NCBI GenBank assembly: GCA_030697085.1
Contig: JAUYQT010000565.1
Location: 1-7,164, forward strand
Length of the DNA stretch: 7,164 nucleotides
Reading direction: 5' to 3'
From: Azonexus sp.
GTDB taxonomy: Bacteria > Pseudomonadota > Gammaproteobacteria > Burkholderiales > Rhodocyclaceae
Below the pieces are notes generated by a model. That model was given only the letters and a program-made list of their open reading frames with translations, did not search any database and was not told the DNA's origin. The translations under genes were made by a program, and so were the position numbers. Of this stretch, positions 7,058 to 7,164 are shown piece by piece (positions within the stretch are counted from its first letter, which is position 1; each line of letters opens with the position of its first letter).

Positions 7058-7164
7058 TCAGCTGATCAGTTTTTTGGTTCCCCCCGAGGTCGGGTTGATG
7101 GCCGGCGCCTGATAGAGTTTCATCAACGCCGGCTCGGCCAAGGTGCTCTTTCGGACAGGGATCG
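7058..7164 (-). CDS. Unidentified protein, C-terminal 35 codons (partial)
   Basis: On the minus strand an open frame runs in from the right edge and ends at TGA (complement of 7058-7060), giving a tail that begins IPVRKSTLAEP and ends GGTKKLIS. It is convergent with the kinase-cyclase operon. Evidence for coding is limited: no internal stops, codon use similar to its neighbours, and the frame is open to the window edge. I do not recognise the family. The tail is polar and basic, with no TM segment. A chance open frame of this length is possible in GC-rich DNA. Confidence 0.5.
   Translation of the reverse strand, partial: IPVRKSTLAEPALMKLYQAPAINPTSGGTKKLIS

Noticed and set aside
7058..7069. 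Overlapping palindromes TCAGCTGA and CTGATCAG
   Set aside because: Short palindromes at the stop of the minus-strand frame, explained by chance and not linked to any known site.

Overview
The window reads as a chromosomal segment of a GC-rich betaproteobacterium, most likely of the Rhodocyclales type (Dechloromonas/Azospira/Accumulibacter-like). This is inferred from codon use, the style of the hybrid kinase and the look of the decayed hemerythrin. No taxonomic marker is complete, so the placement is an inference.

Left part (1-548): the 3' end of a tRNA, very probably initiator tRNA-fMet, enters from the left and is followed by a clean intrinsic terminator. Next comes a non-coding stretch with a perfect 10-bp inverted repeat and an 11-bp-phased direct repeat. 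After that lies what looks like the C-terminal half of a decayed hemerythrin (HHE) protein, then a second intrinsic terminator nested inside a longer inverted repeat.

Middle (549-2219): a complete SagB/ThcOx-type protein with two nitroreductase-like halves, probably FMN-dependent. It starts at a non-ATG codon and has no peptide or cyclodehydratase partner in view.

Right-centre (2304-6904): a two-gene signalling operon. The first gene encodes a 1211-residue membrane hybrid histidine kinase: TM, Cache-like periplasmic sensor, TM, PAS, HisKA, HATPase_c, REC1, REC2, HPt and a C-terminal helical tail. The second encodes a 322-residue REC-GGDEF diguanylate cyclase. The stop of the first overlaps the start of the second (ATGA), so translation is probably coupled. 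All phosphorelay residues and the GGEEF and I-site motifs are intact. The simplest model is that an extracellular signal is passed through the kinase and its HPt to the receiver of the cyclase and so controls c-di-GMP. A good -10 element sits only 6 nt before the kinase ATG with no Shine-Dalgarno sequence, which suggests a leaderless or near-leaderless transcript.

Right end (6905-7164): a 153-bp convergent intergenic region with an AT-rich patch, then the last 35 codons of an unidentified minus-strand gene.

No clearly new molecular system is visible. The most unusual items are the hemerythrin relic with altered metal-ligand positions, the nested terminator/inverted-repeat structure before the SagB-like gene, and the possibly leaderless kinase-cyclase operon.
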